Notes: a model not told the origin generated them from the sequence alone. Positions 13,853-26,895 are shown, counted from the stretch's first letter. The stretch: DNA of 64,000 nt from Schizochytrium sp. TIO01 (GCA_004764695.1 SMSO01000031.1:2589048-2653047), one strand, 5' to 3'. Translations and numbers: made by a program.

Positions 13853-14090
13853 CACTCACCCACTCACTGTCACTCTGTCACCCTGTCACCCACTCACTCT
13901 CTCTCTCCCTCTCTCTCATTCACTTGGTCAGTCAGCGAGTCAATCTATCAGTTAGTCGCGGACTCTCTCACTCCCTCACGCCCTCACTCATTCACTCACT
14001 CAGCCACTCACTCACTCACTCACTCACTCACTCACTCAGCCACTCACTCAGCCAGCCAGCCAGCAGCCGGTCGTTTGGTCGGTCAGTCAG
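13853..14090. repeat. Compound CACT/AGCC/TCAG microsatellite cluster
   Basis: About 240 bases of pyrimidine-biased tetranucleotides: CACT and CTCA units (a pure run near 13,999-14,036), CT runs, and then CCAG, GGTC and AGTC units. Long frames here (up to 243 codons from 13,224, rich in His, Ser, Leu and Thr) are open only because the repeat lacks stop codons. I see no domain in them. Confidence 0.85.
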
Positions 14091-14370
14091 CTTGGATTGG
14101 ATTGCACATCATCAGCGCCTCTGAAAGCGCCTTCGATTCAAGAAGTCGCTGTCTGTAGAAACAGATGGGAGATACATGAGCGTATGCGTAAACACACAAC
14201 AGAATTGAAAATAAATAACTTGCCAATCTTCACTTTGGCACAATTGATTGACTGACTGCCCAATCGAGAACACTTGAACCAGTAAGTTGTTGAGCCTTTG
14301 ATGAAAAACTTGGCGATGTCGGATAAGTCAGTTCGTTTGTTTTGATTGAGTGAGTTGCTAGCTAATGGCC

Positions 14371-14513
14371 AGCTAGTCAGTCAATCTGTCAATCTGTCAA
14401 TCTGTTGGTCTGTCTGTCTATCCATCTATCTGTTTATCTATCTATCTGTCTGTCTGACTGACTGACTGACTGACTGCCTGACTGACTGACTGTCTGTCTG
14501 ACTGTCTAACTGT
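14371..14513. repeat. Compound CTGT/ATCT/CTGA microsatellite cluster
   Basis: Tandem TCAATCTG, TCTG, ATCT and CTGA units follow one another, with a run of CTGA units near 14,455-14,490. The unit changes by single substitutions along the tract. Confidence 0.9.
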
Positions 14514-14754
14514 GCGAAGATAGAGAGACAGACAGCCTGTTCTGAGGCTGTTTCCTCCAAAACACCCGGAATTCGTTCAGGCCGAACCAGGGAGGCGCGA
14601 ACTCGCCACAAGATCTGTCCATCATTAACGAAAGGAGCCTCTTTGCAGACGGCCTCTTTGCCCTGTTAAATAGTTTGTGAGCCATCATCTTAAAAAGGAA
14701 AGAAAGAAGAAGTAATGTGGAATACCTCGCACTGTTCTGTTCTTTCACTCATAC

Positions 14755-14978
14755 TTCCCTCGATATAAAAATTTGCCCGAAGTATTTTAAAACAACTATG
14801 TATTTTAAAAAAATACAAACAAATCTTCAGAATGGGATGCCATAAAAGAAATTATATATTTCTCTTGAAAAAGAACGAGCACGAGAACAAAAGATCAAGC
14901 GCACCTCGTTCCTTCAAAAAAGAAAATAAAGAAAAAAAAATATTATTTTAATAAATAAATGACAAAGGGGAAAACAAG
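14755..14978. other. AT-rich island next to the long AAAG tract
   Basis: A/T-rich non-coding DNA with TTTTAAAA-type words directly abuts the (AAAG)n expansion. No gene. Confidence 0.6.
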
Positions 14979-15663
<685 letters not shown>

Positions 15664-15688
15664 GTACAGACAGCAGCGGCACTAGCAC

Positions 15689-15967
15689 ATGGATCAGTCT
15701 GTAGCAGGACAGGCGTTCTTGACTTTTACGATGATTCCCATTACCCCCGCAATTAGCAAAGTAAAGTCTAGCTGGGACCCATATCAGGAAGAACCATCAT
15801 CTGCGGAGATACTTCTTTTCACCCCCTCGGAGAAAGCCTCCGCAGCGCCTAAGATGGAACGCGCCTTCCGACAGACAAGAGATCGATCCGCTCGTGCGAG
15901 GCAGCTCCGCAGTAATGAATGCAGTGCCCGTACCGCCACTGCTACTGCCACTGCTAACGAGCGCTAG
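15689..15967 (+). CDS. Weak hypothetical ORF beside the AAAG tract
   Basis: This 92-codon frame starts with ATG 25 bases after the AAAG array. Its composition is balanced: a neutral N-terminal half, then an Arg-rich segment at about residues 55-78, then an Ala-Thr repeat (Thr-Ala, four times) from a GCCACT run near 15,930-15,957. I recognise no domain and there is no clear intron or promoter. It is one of the few left-hand frames that is not itself made of repeat sequence. Chance remains likely. Confidence 0.15.
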   Translation: MDQSVAGQAFLTFTMIPITPAISKVKSSWDPYQEEPSSAEILLFTPSEKASAAPKMERAFRQTRDRSARARQLRSNECSARTATATATANER

Positions 15968-16056
15968 CTAGCCATGCACAATGCTACGCTTTCTCCTAGC
16001 TACTTTGCGCCCAAAGGATCTGCCGCCTCTCTCGTGATAGTCTCCGCTTCGTCTGT

Positions 16057-16073
16057 ATCTTTCTTTCTTTCTC

Positions 16074-16122
<49 letters not shown>

Positions 16123-16131
16123 TTTGGACTC
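16057..16131. repeat. (TTTC)n microsatellite, inverted relative to the AAAG tract
   Basis: About 75 bases of CTTT units with one CTCT interruption. It is the reverse complement of the AAAG unit and lies about 390 bases after that array ends, so the two form an inverted pair able to base-pair or recombine. Confidence 0.95.
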
Positions 16132-16510
16132 TATTTCTATCACGTTTTGAGAGAGCACTCGCTGACTGAGGGTATCTTTTCTGCCGCCGTCTGCCAGGAG
16201 GGAGGGAGGAGGACCAGCCGCAGCGAAGTTGTTACCACGCACGCAGGCAGGCAGGAAGGAGCGACCTTGGTTTCTTCAGAATGAGCGTTGCCCCGGCAAG
16301 AGGTTCTCGCCCCACCTGTTGAACCCGAGTTGCCTCAACTGTGATCTGCGGATCCTTCGCTTCGCGTTACTCTACAGGTTCTCATTCCAATCGAGCTATC
16401 TATCTATATCCCTCCAATCATACTCATGGCCAACTTTGTGAACTAACTGGCCGACTAGTAGATAGTAGCTAGCTAGTTATAGCTGAGCAGCTAGTTATGA
16501 GTCATGAGTC

Positions 16511-16795
16511 ATGGACGAGGCTGAGCGCTTCAAGTTCGAATCAATCCAAGGTCTCTCTCTCCCTCTCTGTGTCTGTCTCTCTGTAGACAGAGGCCGCTGC
16601 AAAGAAGAAGATGAAGAAGAAGAAGAAGCGGAGCAGAACCAGCGCCAGAAGGAGTCCAAGCAGGACGCCGGTGGTACCAAGAAACTGAAGGCAACCGTGA
16701 GCGGTTATTTTTGGCGTGAGCTTCTTCTTCTACCCACCGAGCTTGCGCTTGCGCTTGCTTGCTTGCTTGCTTGCTTGCTGTACAAAGGATATTGA
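16511..16795 (+). CDS. Weak ORF with possible 36-base intron
   Basis: This 94-codon ATG frame has a hydrophilic start, a CT-repeat-encoded Leu/Cys/Val part, an acidic Glu run (about residues 31-39) and a Gln/Lys-rich part, and it ends in a Leu/Ala/Cys stretch made of GCTT repeats. A 36-base segment (about 16,550-16,585) begins GTCTCTC, is wholly pyrimidine-rich and ends TGTAG. It could be removed in frame, joining two hydrophilic segments. A GTGAGC donor-like site lies near 16,697. Everything here is compatible with simple-repeat chance. Confidence 0.12.
   Translation: MDEAERFKFESIQGLSLPLCVCLSVDRGRCKEEDEEEEEAEQNQRQKESKQDAGGTKKLKATVSGYFWRELLLLPTELALALACLLACLLYKGY
16741..16779. repeat. (GCTT)n microsatellite
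   Basis: Two GCTTGC steps lead into a run of GCTT units. Confidence 0.9.
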
Positions 16796-16832
16796 GTTGA
16801 TGGGCCATTGCAAACCTCTGCTTACGCGAGCG

Positions 16833-16902
16833 AGAGTGAGTGAGTGAGTGAGTGAGTGAGTGAGTGAGTGAGTGAGTGAGTGAGTGAGTGAGTGAGTGAG
16901 TG
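16833..16902. repeat. (GTGA)n microsatellite
   Basis: About 70 bases of perfect GTGA/TGAG units. On the minus strand it reads Thr-His-Ser-Leu repeats, which accounts for the 161- and 75-codon frames crossing it. Confidence 0.97.
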
Positions 16903-17330
16903 ACCGTGAGTGCGTTCCGTGGATTTGCTTCGCCAGCCGGAGCCTGCGCCTCCGCATGATGAGTCAATGCACGCCGACTAAATCGCGAAGTTTGGAGAGC
17001 AGCACAGCACACCACTGCCTCGAAAGATAGTTTAACTGACTGAGATGTTCAATTCAAACAAAGAAGTCAACAAACTAATCCTCCATCGGCAACAAATAAA
17101 ATACCCACTGAAAAAAGCAGAAAGGAACGACAAAGAAAGCTAGCAAGATTTTTATGGAATCTCCTTGCTAGAGTTCGTACTACAGGGTTGTGAGGGCCCT
17201 CGGTCAGGTTTTCCCTAATTTCACTCGAGCTCACCGCAGGAGGACCCAATTCAGTACACTTCTTCTGTCAGCCGCTCTGATGAGTGAGTTTTTTCAAGTA
17301 GTCAAATAGCCAAGATGTAAGATGAGAGAT

Positions 17331-17359
17331 TTTGAAAGAAGCCTTTCGCTTCTTTCAAA
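17331..17359. repeat. Perfect 12-bp stem-loop
   Basis: TTTGAAAGAAGC (17,331-17,342) pairs exactly with GCTTCTTTCAAA (17,348-17,359) across a 5-base loop CTTTC. The form suits a structured RNA element or a terminator-like hairpin, but no adjoining gene is recognised. Confidence 0.7.
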
Positions 17360-17739
17360 TCCAAGCCCTCGTTCTTGTTCTCTTATTCATATTCTTCCCT
17401 CCTGCCTGGTCTAATAAGAAAAGCAGCAGCAGACAGGGTTATCCAAAGAAACAGAGAAGGAAAGAGAGAAAGGAAACAAAACGCAAGCATCGATCGGTTT
17501 GAAACAAAGCAAGGTTGATTGCGTTGGGGTGCAGAAGGATACTCGCCGTCGTTGGCGCCATGAAGGTGCTGAAAACGGCCAGTATAATAGTAATAAGAGG
17601 CGGCGTTGGCAACAGTTTTGGTAGCAAGTTGTCGATGGAGAGCATGGCGCCTTCCTCCTTTCCCATTCCCATGAAACTTCCATTTACCCTGGCACTCGTA
17701 GTAGATTGAGACAAGCAGTAATACGAACTTGATCTCCCT

Positions 17740-20700
17740 TTATAAGTATTTTTTAAGTTTAAAAAATTGAGAAAATAAATTGATTATAATAAAGCAAATA
17801 TTTATTAAATAAAATAAAATAAAAGGGAAGGCATTAAAAAAAAACAAAAAAACAAAAAAAACTTAAATGAGTTATACTTACTATCAACAATATTAATACA
17901 AAAAAATGGAAAAGGAAAACTCTGAGGGCAGACGTCTTAATAAAGTCTATCATCAAATCTCTATATTGACATTCGCCATTCTTTTGCACTGCAACCATAA
18001 GCTATTCAGAAAATTCCGTGCCCTACTTTACGGTAGCAACATGTGCCAATAATTAATAGTTTTCTTTGTTTTTTGTTTTTGCAAATAGACCAGCGCAATG
18101 CATCATTAGCACTAGCTCATGATTGAGGCCGCAAACAACAACAACGGAGAAAAAACGAATAAAAAAAACTCACCTTATCGGCAAACCCCCGTAAAAAAGC
18201 CCTCTAAATGTTATCCCCAGCGACCAAGAACAATAATAACACGAAATTTACATAAAGCACACTTCAAAAAGGGGCAAAAAGCATAAAATATCATCACGTC
18301 TACTCAATTATGATTGGAATAAGTGTCGACTCATGCTTAAACATCTCTTCTTCTAAAAACATAACAATCACTCTGATGAAGCATTTGCTGTAGCTATGCA
18401 AGGCTAGAGTTCAACATTAATTTTAGTAATGCACAATTTCGTATATTTTGCACACACGAAATGCATAAGACCGAAATGATCTCCCCCCAATTACAGCCTC
18501 AGATGCAGAAAAGTGTAACAGTGTCAACCAGTCTCTTTAACAAGTTTGTGGATCAGCTCGTGCCGTCGTACATATCGTGTCCATAGTTTGTTTATAATTG
18601 CAGTAGGGAACCTTGGCAAAGACAAGCTCTTTTGATATTGGCGATGTTCTCATCTCAGTGGATTTTTCAACATGAACCACTTACTGCGCTCGAGCTGGCT
18701 TATAGGAGTTGAACTAGACTGAGAATTTTCTCATCTAATACACAAAAACTCGTCAGAGATACGACAAGACACATCTCTGTTGTGCATTTAAAATATGACT
18801 TGAAATCCAGCGAGTAGTTCTCTACGATAGGATAGTCTAGCTACCAAGAGAATCGTTAAGAAAAAGAAGAAGATCTTTTATGATATTTCTGGATATGTCT
18901 ATGAATGAAATATATGATTTGAAATAGTAGACGTCATCTGCTCTTCGTACAGAAACAAACCAAACATCCAAACATGAATTTCTTTTTGAAAAGCTATGGT
19001 AGCAAAACTTTGGGAAATAAGAATACCTACCCATGCAGCATCACTCGATCTTCACTTTACTTTCCCGAATTATACACTCTATTAAATAGATAGAGAGCTC
19101 AATCGCCATTATTTTGGCTCGCTCCTTGTCAATAAAGGAAAACGATATGTGAGGGAAGCACAAATCATAATTTTGACATCAACATCAGCTGATACCGGGA
19201 AGACCGAATTGATTATTATACAAATTGGGAATTTTACTAAACTTGTCCCATTTATTCTCTCAATCCAATCTTAAATAGATCTCACATGACACAAACAAAA
19301 GAACAAAGCTAGCTCTATAGCCTGTTTGAAACGTTTTCTTGATAAAGTACAATAACACCATGCTTCTCTGAAACACAGAAGCGAAGGTTTGTGAATAAAT
19401 AACATCCCTGCTCACGCGTGAGAAAGCCCGAAATTTATTGATGATGACATCGAACTTCGCCTAGCACAACGTACAGCATTTTATAAATTAAATCAGTATA
19501 ATAGGAATATATTACGTTTACATTGTCAGTTAAAGAAAACATGCTATACCTGCAACTCGTTACACCAGGAACTTGTCTGAGTATGACTGTCCGCTCAATC
19601 GGGTGTGAATGAGAACGCCTTTACTATTAGGTGACACTAGGTTCGATCTACTGAATCAGACAGACAAATTGCAGGGAAAATGAGGTCAATGGGGGTACCC
19701 GTACCTTTCTCGTGTTGTCCGAAAAGCCTTCCAACAGAAGCCAGGAATTAATTTGACATTATTATTTTTAAAATGTGCATTTTGTGCATTGGAGAAGATC
19801 TCGACAAAACCTCAAAGTAATTAATTATTTATATGATCTCTCAAACCGGAAACTCTCGTTCTCTGCAAGAAACTATTCGAATACTTTCAAAGCGATAAAA
19901 ATTAAAAACAAATTATATTAATTTAAATGAGAACGACAGAGAGAACAATGAAATGCTTTTTAAAAAAATATAAGTAAATTATTTTTATTTAACCTTAATT
20001 TAAAGTATAAAGTGTTCCTCAAGAAGAAAAATAAATCAGAAAATAGATCAGAACATTATTATTGTTCTTATTATTAAAATAACATGAATGAATAATGATA
20101 CACTGGAAAGAAAAAAAAGAAAAAAACATCACATAACAGAACACCTGAGAGAATAGGCCCTGGGGGTGTGTTGAGCACTTTCATCCTATCTCTCTCTCTG
20201 TTGACTTTGGATCATATTGGCTCCGATCCCACAGCTTTTGCTCTAAGTTGTATAGCACTGCAGTCCACTCGGTCGCTAGACAAACTGCTTACTTAACAAT
20301 AGAGAAACCCTATGCCTTCGACTTACTTCTCCAATCAGACTTGGGGCAGGGGTCGCCAACAAAAGTTCTCTCCGGCGTTTACTCTTACTATAACTAGGTT
20401 TCACGTTCTCTTCTTTGCCTTCGTTTTGTTCACTCCTCTGCTACTTTCTTTTCAAAATGTTTGAAAAGGAACTCTTTGAAAAGCTTAAGAACAACATTTT
20501 AAAAGACACAGGTAAAATTGATCAAAGATTTTTATACAAATGTATATTTTTATTAGAAAGCACAAAGGGGTTTGTTTTCAGCTGCATTACTTCTCCCACT
20601 CACGATGGGGAATGTACGTTGCTGTAATCGTGGGGAAGGCAATCGATATTTTTGGACAAAGAAAAAGTCTAGTAAGAGCGTTCTTTAAATCTTGCACATT

Positions 20701-21062
20701 GCTTCACCCCCTTAAATTTTTTGTTCTAAATTACAGAGACACTACCGAGTACACTTTGGCCGGCCAATGTAAGTATCAAATCAGCAGAGAATAAGTCTTA
20801 CCAACATCTTTAAGCTTTTGCCCATATAACAGGGTGCATGTTCTATTTATGGCTTCTGATCGTCTTGAAGTGCAATAACATCTTCTGGTGGTCTCTCTAT
20901 TCACTGTGAGACTTTATTTTGTAGAAGATGATTTGGAGCAATATACACATATTCTATTCAAATAAAAAGTATTTTTTAATTTTACTTATAAAATGTGTCG
21001 GAACGGGCAGAACGCGGCTATTACCGTCGTCGTGGCAGGGTCTCTGTCTCGACATGTGTCGG
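17740..21062. other. Gene-less stretch, AT-rich islands
   Basis: No supported gene in about 3.3 kb. AT-rich islands with AGAAC/GTTCT words lie at about 17,740-17,900 and 19,730-20,130. The stretch between (17,900-19,700) is moderately AT-rich and almost free of microsatellites. Short frames (60-84 codons) at 18,837-19,034 and 20,415-20,794 have no recognisable features. Confidence 0.5.
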
Positions 21063-21090
21063 CTTGCTTGCTCGCTTGCTTGCTTGGCTG
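21063..21090. repeat. Short GCTT/GCTC tract
   Basis: Tandem GCTTGCTTGCTC units. On the minus strand the tract reads Gln-Ala-Ser-Lys repeats. Confidence 0.8.
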
Positions 21091-21309
21091 TCTGCGCATT
21101 AGCCACCAATTGGAATGTCCGATACGTACGCGTTCGGCGCCGGCGTCATCACGTCTGCGTTTCTTGTGCCCGGTTTGAGTGCTTAGTGCTTGTTTGCGCA
21201 CTTCTTCTCCCTCTTTTCCAGATTTCTTGCCCGATTCTTGAGCGGCTCTCGAATCTCGACACTTTTCGTGGCATGGCACGGGCGGCTTCCTGTGTTCCCA
21301 AAATAACTA

Positions 21310-21720
21310 AAAAAATCTATGGCGTGAGAACGTTTATTATAATTATTTCATTCTAATATATATATAAGTAAATTTGAATTATATAATTTTGAAAATATTA
21401 AAAAGGATTAAAAGAAGAACAAAGTTTATTATTATTATTATGAGCAAAATAAAGATTAAAGAAACTATTTTCTTTTAATTAGACGAACAATGGGAAAGAG
21501 GAGCGTGACGTTTTACACAGAAGCAAAAGTCTAAAAGATGGCAGCGTTCTATTTCACTCACTTTTCAATGATTAGTGGTTCAATCATGTTAAACGAAAGT
21601 TTTTACGATTTGTTTAATTCGATCGGAAAAGGGTTAAATCAAAACATTGTTTTCATAAATAAAAGAAACGCTAAATCTAAACTAAAAGAACAACAATAAA
21701 ACTAAATTTTAGAGATGGTG
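21310..21720. other. AT-rich island
   Basis: About 400 bases of A/T-rich DNA with a TTATTATTATTATTA run near 21,427. It is bracketed by GAACG (near 21,328) and GCGTTCT (near 21,543). No gene. Confidence 0.5.
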
Positions 21721-21930
21721 GAGGGAGATGGTGTGAGCAAGGTCGGTCGTTGTTGCCCTTAATATTAATTATTCGGATTAGATCTATCTCGCAGAAACTT
21801 TAGGGGAACTCGTTGGAAGCAGGCTCTCTCCGTACGTCCTTACCCAGGGTTGAAGTGTTTTCAAGGTTCCAAGAGGGCTGAGAATACACATGTAAGCAAA
21901 CGAGCAAGCGCAAGCAAAAGCCAAGGTCGG

Positions 21931-21990
21931 CCGAAGCAGGCCGAAGCAAGCCGAAGCAAGCCAAAGCAAGACTAAGCAAGACCAAGCAAG
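21931..21990. repeat. 10-bp minisatellite, six units
   Basis: Six consecutive 10-base units, one helical turn each, fit a consensus CCGAAGCAAG. The left units keep CCGAAGCA(A/G)G, and the right ones drift to CCAAAGCAAG, ACTAAGCAAG and ACCAAGCAAG. On the minus strand they read as Leu/Ala/Cys/Phe-rich peptide, which explains the 61- and 70-codon frames there. Confidence 0.93.
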
Positions 21991-21999
21991 CTAGTAGCT

Positions 22000-24900
22000 G
22001 CCACATTAGCATTCTCCCTCAGACCCCCATGAGCTGTGGTTGGCCAGGAAGAGCTCTCTCTGTAGACTACTAGCACTTCAATAGGTACTTGCTTGCCGAC
22101 TTTCCCTAGTACTGCTCCGCAGAGTGGTGCTTGAGTGGGTAGTACCTACCTACTGGATGGCTAGTTAAGTTTTCATCTGTAGAACAGAAAATCAAACCTA
22201 AAAGGCCCTACATATTTACTATGACTTGCTAGCTAGCCGGTAGTCCATCTTCTGCAAGCAGACCTTGGCAACTAACTCCTCAGACCCGGCGGGGATAAAG
22301 CTGATGATCAAGTCTCCGCCGTAATTCGAGACACCAGAAAGCTCACAATTTAAGTATAAGTTTCATTCTTGAGAAAAGTAAGTTCGAGGGACTGAAACAA
22401 CACTATTGGAAGCCTCATGTCGAACCTCTGCGTCTAATCTCTGAGTTCTGCTCAGCTACAGCTGGCTAGCTACCAGGCCGAGATTACTTACAGGCTGGAG
22501 CGCTTCTCTTCTCCTCGTGCAAACGGCGGGGAAGAGGAGGCCTGGCTGGGCCTCTCGATGCTCCACCCATTCATTGCTGCGCCCATCCATCCTCACCAAC
22601 CCACGCAGTAGCGGCTCCCGGCAGAAAGAAAGGCCCTCGACCAGACTGGCACCTACGCTTCTTTCAGTCTTGAGGAATTTCGCTCCTCGAGAACCAATTC
22701 GCTTGAAAACCAAAGCTGTTTTCGCCTTACTTGCCAGCTTCCCATCGTGTTTCCTTCTTCAGCTCAGGCTGCTGCCTCCAATAGCTTCTCGATGAGCCGA
22801 ACTCCAAGAACAGGTACAATCTCAAAGTGTCTTGTGCCTCTGAATAAGGCAAGCGGTGAGAACTCCTCCTCCTTGTTTGTTTGTTCTCCTCTGGAGGCAG
22901 GTAAGAACGCGAACGGCCTGCATGGTAGTCAACTATTAGGCCCTTGGTAGAACTTTTTTGAATTGCGGAAGAACTGATGCTGTTGTGCAATCAATATCAG
23001 CGAGCATCTAGCTAGCTAGCCTTGCAGCCCAAGACCTGACCTGAATCCTGCGATAATGAATGGATGGCTGACCTTGAACTGCTCACCTCCAGGCACGTAA
23101 TTTCTGGGTGGCTCTATCCATCGCATGTCACCTGGCGTGCCTGAATGAGAGGCCTTGCAAAAAAAAAAAGGGTTCTCTGATTCGCTTGGATGCAATCGCA
23201 GGTGCGCGGTTCCCATGGTTCTATTTCTCATGATGATTATTTTTAAAAAATATTCTTTTTTCTTTGTATATATTTCTCAACTCAACCATCACTATACTAA
23301 AGAAAATTAAAAAACACAGATTAATCATGAAAAAAAAAAATCTAAGCGAGGAACAGCGGGCAGCCCCAGCTCGCGAGCCTGCGTCGGCCTCAGCTCCGGC
23401 CCACGGCATTTATTAGCTCGTTTCCCCTCGCATGCGCACAGCTCCAGGGTGGAAGTATTCAAGGAGGCCTACACGCGGACCTGGCCTCGCCAGGAAGCCT
23501 CTCTGTTACTACTCCAACAAAGCTCGCTCACTCGCTCACCATCAAGAGTGCTTGTGCACTAGGGGCCTAATCAGGCATTTGCCTAGGGGGCGATTTTCAA
23601 ATTCAAAGTCAGAAAAGTGATGAGGTCCTACCAGTACTGCCTAGCCAGAGGTAGGTAGGTACCCACCTAGTGCTGAGCACGCACTTCCACCAACAACTTC
23701 AGATTAAATGCGACGATCGTCATGGGTCCTTTGATTCGTATTCATAGTACACACCTTTCGCTTTAGGGCTAGGCAGAGGAGACTCCGCTAACGCAGTAGG
23801 TACCTGCGCTCCAGCCCTAAGAGAGAACCTAAATCGCAGGGATTGTCTCGAAAACACGTTGGCCTCGTAGCGACAGGCAAGCCACAAGCAGGCAGAGGAG
23901 GCTCCGCAGTGCTGGATGCCGGTGATACATATATATGCGTGTGCATTTGCTTTTTCTTTTTCAGAAGCAACCAACAGCACTTCTCGCCGACCTCGACGCT
24001 GTCTGAGAGCAAAGAACTGAAAGCAGCAATCGATTGATGGCCTGCTTACAGAATCTAAAGGGCGCAGGCACGTAGCATTAAGGTACCTAGCGAGGCAGAT
24101 TCTCGACGGAGGAGGGCCAAGTGCCAGAAGAGAGCAGTCAGCTTCTATTTTGAGAACCATCGGTTGATTCTTCTTACTGGCGCTGGCGAAGCGTTAAGTG
24201 TTGGCGCCACGCTGCGCCTTCAGAGCGGAAGGCCAGCTCAGGCAGACAGACAGACAAGAGAATAGATAGGTGGTACCTCCTTGGCGCGTCTTTGGTTCTA
24301 TTCGCGGTTGTTACGCAACTGCCAAAGCATCGAGAATTCGAGTTCAACGTCGCTTGCACGAGAACTGTGCGGTTAGGATGTTCAAAAGCAAAAGAGTTTT
24401 TGTTCTTTTTTTTCGAGTTGGCAGTTTCTACCTGCTGGGTACCAGCCTCGGCTTGCAAAGAGAGGAAACGAGAGATTATTTCGATGCACCTCCAAGCTTC
24501 TTTGAGGAGGAACGGAAGAACAGAGTAGGGAAACCACCAAATCATTTTAATGCATGCTCAGCTATTTCTTAAACTTGAAAAAATAAAATAAAAATCAAAC
24601 AAACTATTCTATAGGAATATTTTTTTAAAAAATATATATATACACTACGAGGCAGTACTGATTTACTATGTCGAGATTCCTACGCATGCCTGACTCGCTG
24701 GCTCGCCGTCTGGCTCGCTGTCTGCGCGTGGTCACGAGTTGCTGTGTATCAATCACCATAGTTGGCCAAAATTAGGTCTACTGTATGTAAATCGAAACTG
24801 TAGGCCGACACCAAGAAGTAAATGCCAGGTTTCCCCTGCCGCAAAGGGAGCTCAGCTAGCTAGAACTTCAAGTGTCCGTCAGGGACACACTCCGACGAAG

Positions 24901-25015
24901 GAGGAGAAGGAGGAGGAGTCGGAGTGCGTCGCTTCCCTGCGGTCTCCGTCGGAAAGTGCCCCTCTGCTCGAGTCTGCGCCTCTTTCTCCAGCCTCCCGCT
25001 CGCTAAACTCTGTTT
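22000..25015. other. Gene-less stretch with scattered short repeats
   Basis: Mixed-composition DNA with no supported gene. AGCTAGCT-type blocks lie near 22,210, 22,460, 23,010 and 24,855. A GGTAGGTAGGTA block lies near 23,650 and a poly-A run at about 23,159-23,170. A small AT-rich island lies at 24,575-24,645. Frames up to 146 codons (23,720-24,160, minus) overlap others in different frames and have no recognisable domain. Confidence 0.45.
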
Positions 25016-25017
25016 GA

Positions 25018-25074
25018 TTGTTTGTTTGTTTGTTTGTTTGTTTGTTTGTTTGTTTGTTTGTTGTTTGTTTGTTT
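25018..25074. repeat. (TTTG)n microsatellite
   Basis: About 14 TTTG units with one 3-base unit near 25,061. It reads Cys-Leu-Phe-Val on one strand and Gln-Thr-Asn-Lys on the other, in all frames. Confidence 0.97.
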
Positions 25075-25360
25075 ATTTTCTTGGCCTCGAAGCTGCTTCC
25101 CCCGGAAAGCATATGGCAGACTCGCAGTGAGCGAGATTGAGGACACTGTCTCAGCGCATCAAAACGGCCAGCTTCCTGAAGTTCACCTCAGCGCGACTAT
25201 TCACGTAAGCAGACCTTTCCATAGTAAGCAAGCAGTATAAGAACGCAGGAAGCAAGGGAGGGAGGGCCTCTCTATTGAAATGGGACCTGCTGCCTTGGAG
25301 ATAGATGTTCATGTGCCTTGGTCTTGCTGGTGCGGGGGAGTTGGTCAAGCTGAGATTAGG

Positions 25361-25387
25361 GCTCTCTCTCTCTCTCTCTCTCTCCTC
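25361..25387. repeat. (CT)n microsatellite
   Basis: A run of about 12 CT units, followed within 40 bases by an AGCC run. Confidence 0.9.
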
Positions 25388-26399
25388 CTGCGTCCTCAGG
25401 CCAGCCAGCCAGCCTTGCAGCCTTGAGCAGGACGATGGATCCGGAGCATAAAAGATCAACGCCTCCAGCTTCTTGAAAACTCCAGGCTTGATCTTGTGCC
25501 AGCCAGACGCGATATTGAGCCCACATAGAGCTTCCACACCGACGTGCGTAGCGGTAGGCACCTACCTCGCTCCACATAGCTGAGCAGCCAGCCAGGCAGC
25601 CAGGCAGCCAGGGATTCTTTAACTTCTCTTCGAAGTCGAGATAAGACGTGTATCGTGGGAGTAGAACGTGGCGTGCCTGTAGAAAATCAAGGAAGAAAGA
25701 TATGGTTTTTGTTTTTTTGCACGACTCTTCACCATGCGATTTTAAACTTTTCCGGAGTTCACCTTCTTTTCAGACCAAAGAGCTCGAAACGGCAACGTGA
25801 TCTTATTTTGCTATACGTTGGCCAGCTGCCTATGCCTGACGGCCTTCATTCGAAGGAGGCGGATGAGGGAATGCAATGAGAAATGGTCTTCATTCTGAAC
25901 TCCTCGTGATGGCCAATGTCAATGTTCGCAATAATCAGATGATCAGATCGAAGAACAACACAACCTCGTGCGATATAGATTAGTTTAGTTCACCCTCGTT
26001 GTTTTAAGTTCGTCTTTTGGATAACAATTTGAGATTGGAACACGAGACAGAGATTTCGTGTCACCAGTACTTTTAGGGGCCTTGAAACTTCTTGCTGCTT
26101 GACCCCGCCTTGCCTGGCCTCCTCACGTCAGTGTAGTGTCGGACCTTCTTCAGCGGTCTGCGTTGGGACCAGCCCATTCAACCACCCGATGCAGCGGCGG
26201 CGCGATCTTATCTCTGGTTTGCGAGAACTAACTCCTCACCGTCCAGGGTCCTTGAAGTCGAAGAAGGAGCCCTCAAAACTCTACACTTATTTGCCTTTTC
26301 TGCTTTTTCCTGCTCTCTAGAGAGTACCAAATACCAAAGGTTCGTACTAGTAAATCTAAGCCCAGTCACGAGAAACACGACAAAAGATTTATACATAGC

Positions 26400-26442
26400 T
26401 ACTAATCTACAAATCTACTAATCTACTAATCAATCAATCAAA
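26400..26442. repeat. CTAATCTA/CAAT repeat
   Basis: About four imperfect CTAATCTA-type units grade into CAAT units. Confidence 0.75.
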
Positions 26443-26893
26443 GAAACAAACTCCACGAGATCATCGAAGATAGGCCCTGTCTTTCTCTCTCATTGGACCA
26501 CGGTACTGGTAACACAAACCGCGTACTCAATAAAAATGTCATAGGAGGCCTCCAAGTTCACTTTGTGCTTTGAATAGTGCTTTGAAGTTTCTTGATGGAC
26601 CCAAGCAGACAGGCCGCCATCATGGAGATGGAGCGCGAGAGACTGTGTGAGGAACAGAGTCGGCGACTCTGAGCGGTGAGTGAGTGAGTTCGTTCGTGCG
26701 TGAGTCATTCTTGGAGGAAGTGGACTAGAGCAGAATGGTCGAAGCTCGAGCGTGGCATGGAGTTCGGAGATCGCCGCAGTGCCGGAGACTTTTGAAATAT
26801 CCGTGGCACTGGTCTCGAGACGGCCAGCCAGACAGCCAGCTACCTATTCGGGTAGTTAGCTTCTTAGCAGGAAGTTTATCCAGACATGCTCTT

Positions 26894-26895
<2 letters not shown>

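Noticed and set aside
13224-14158. Open frames of 132-243 codons
   Set aside because: They overlap in three frames across CACT/CT repeats, and the peptides follow the repeat. No domain or consistent frame.
16530-17015. 161-codon minus-strand frame
   Set aside because: Its core is the GTGA microsatellite read as Thr-His-Ser-Leu repeats.
19610-19665. GGTTCGATC resembling a tRNA B-box
   Set aside because: No matching A-box or cloverleaf upstream.
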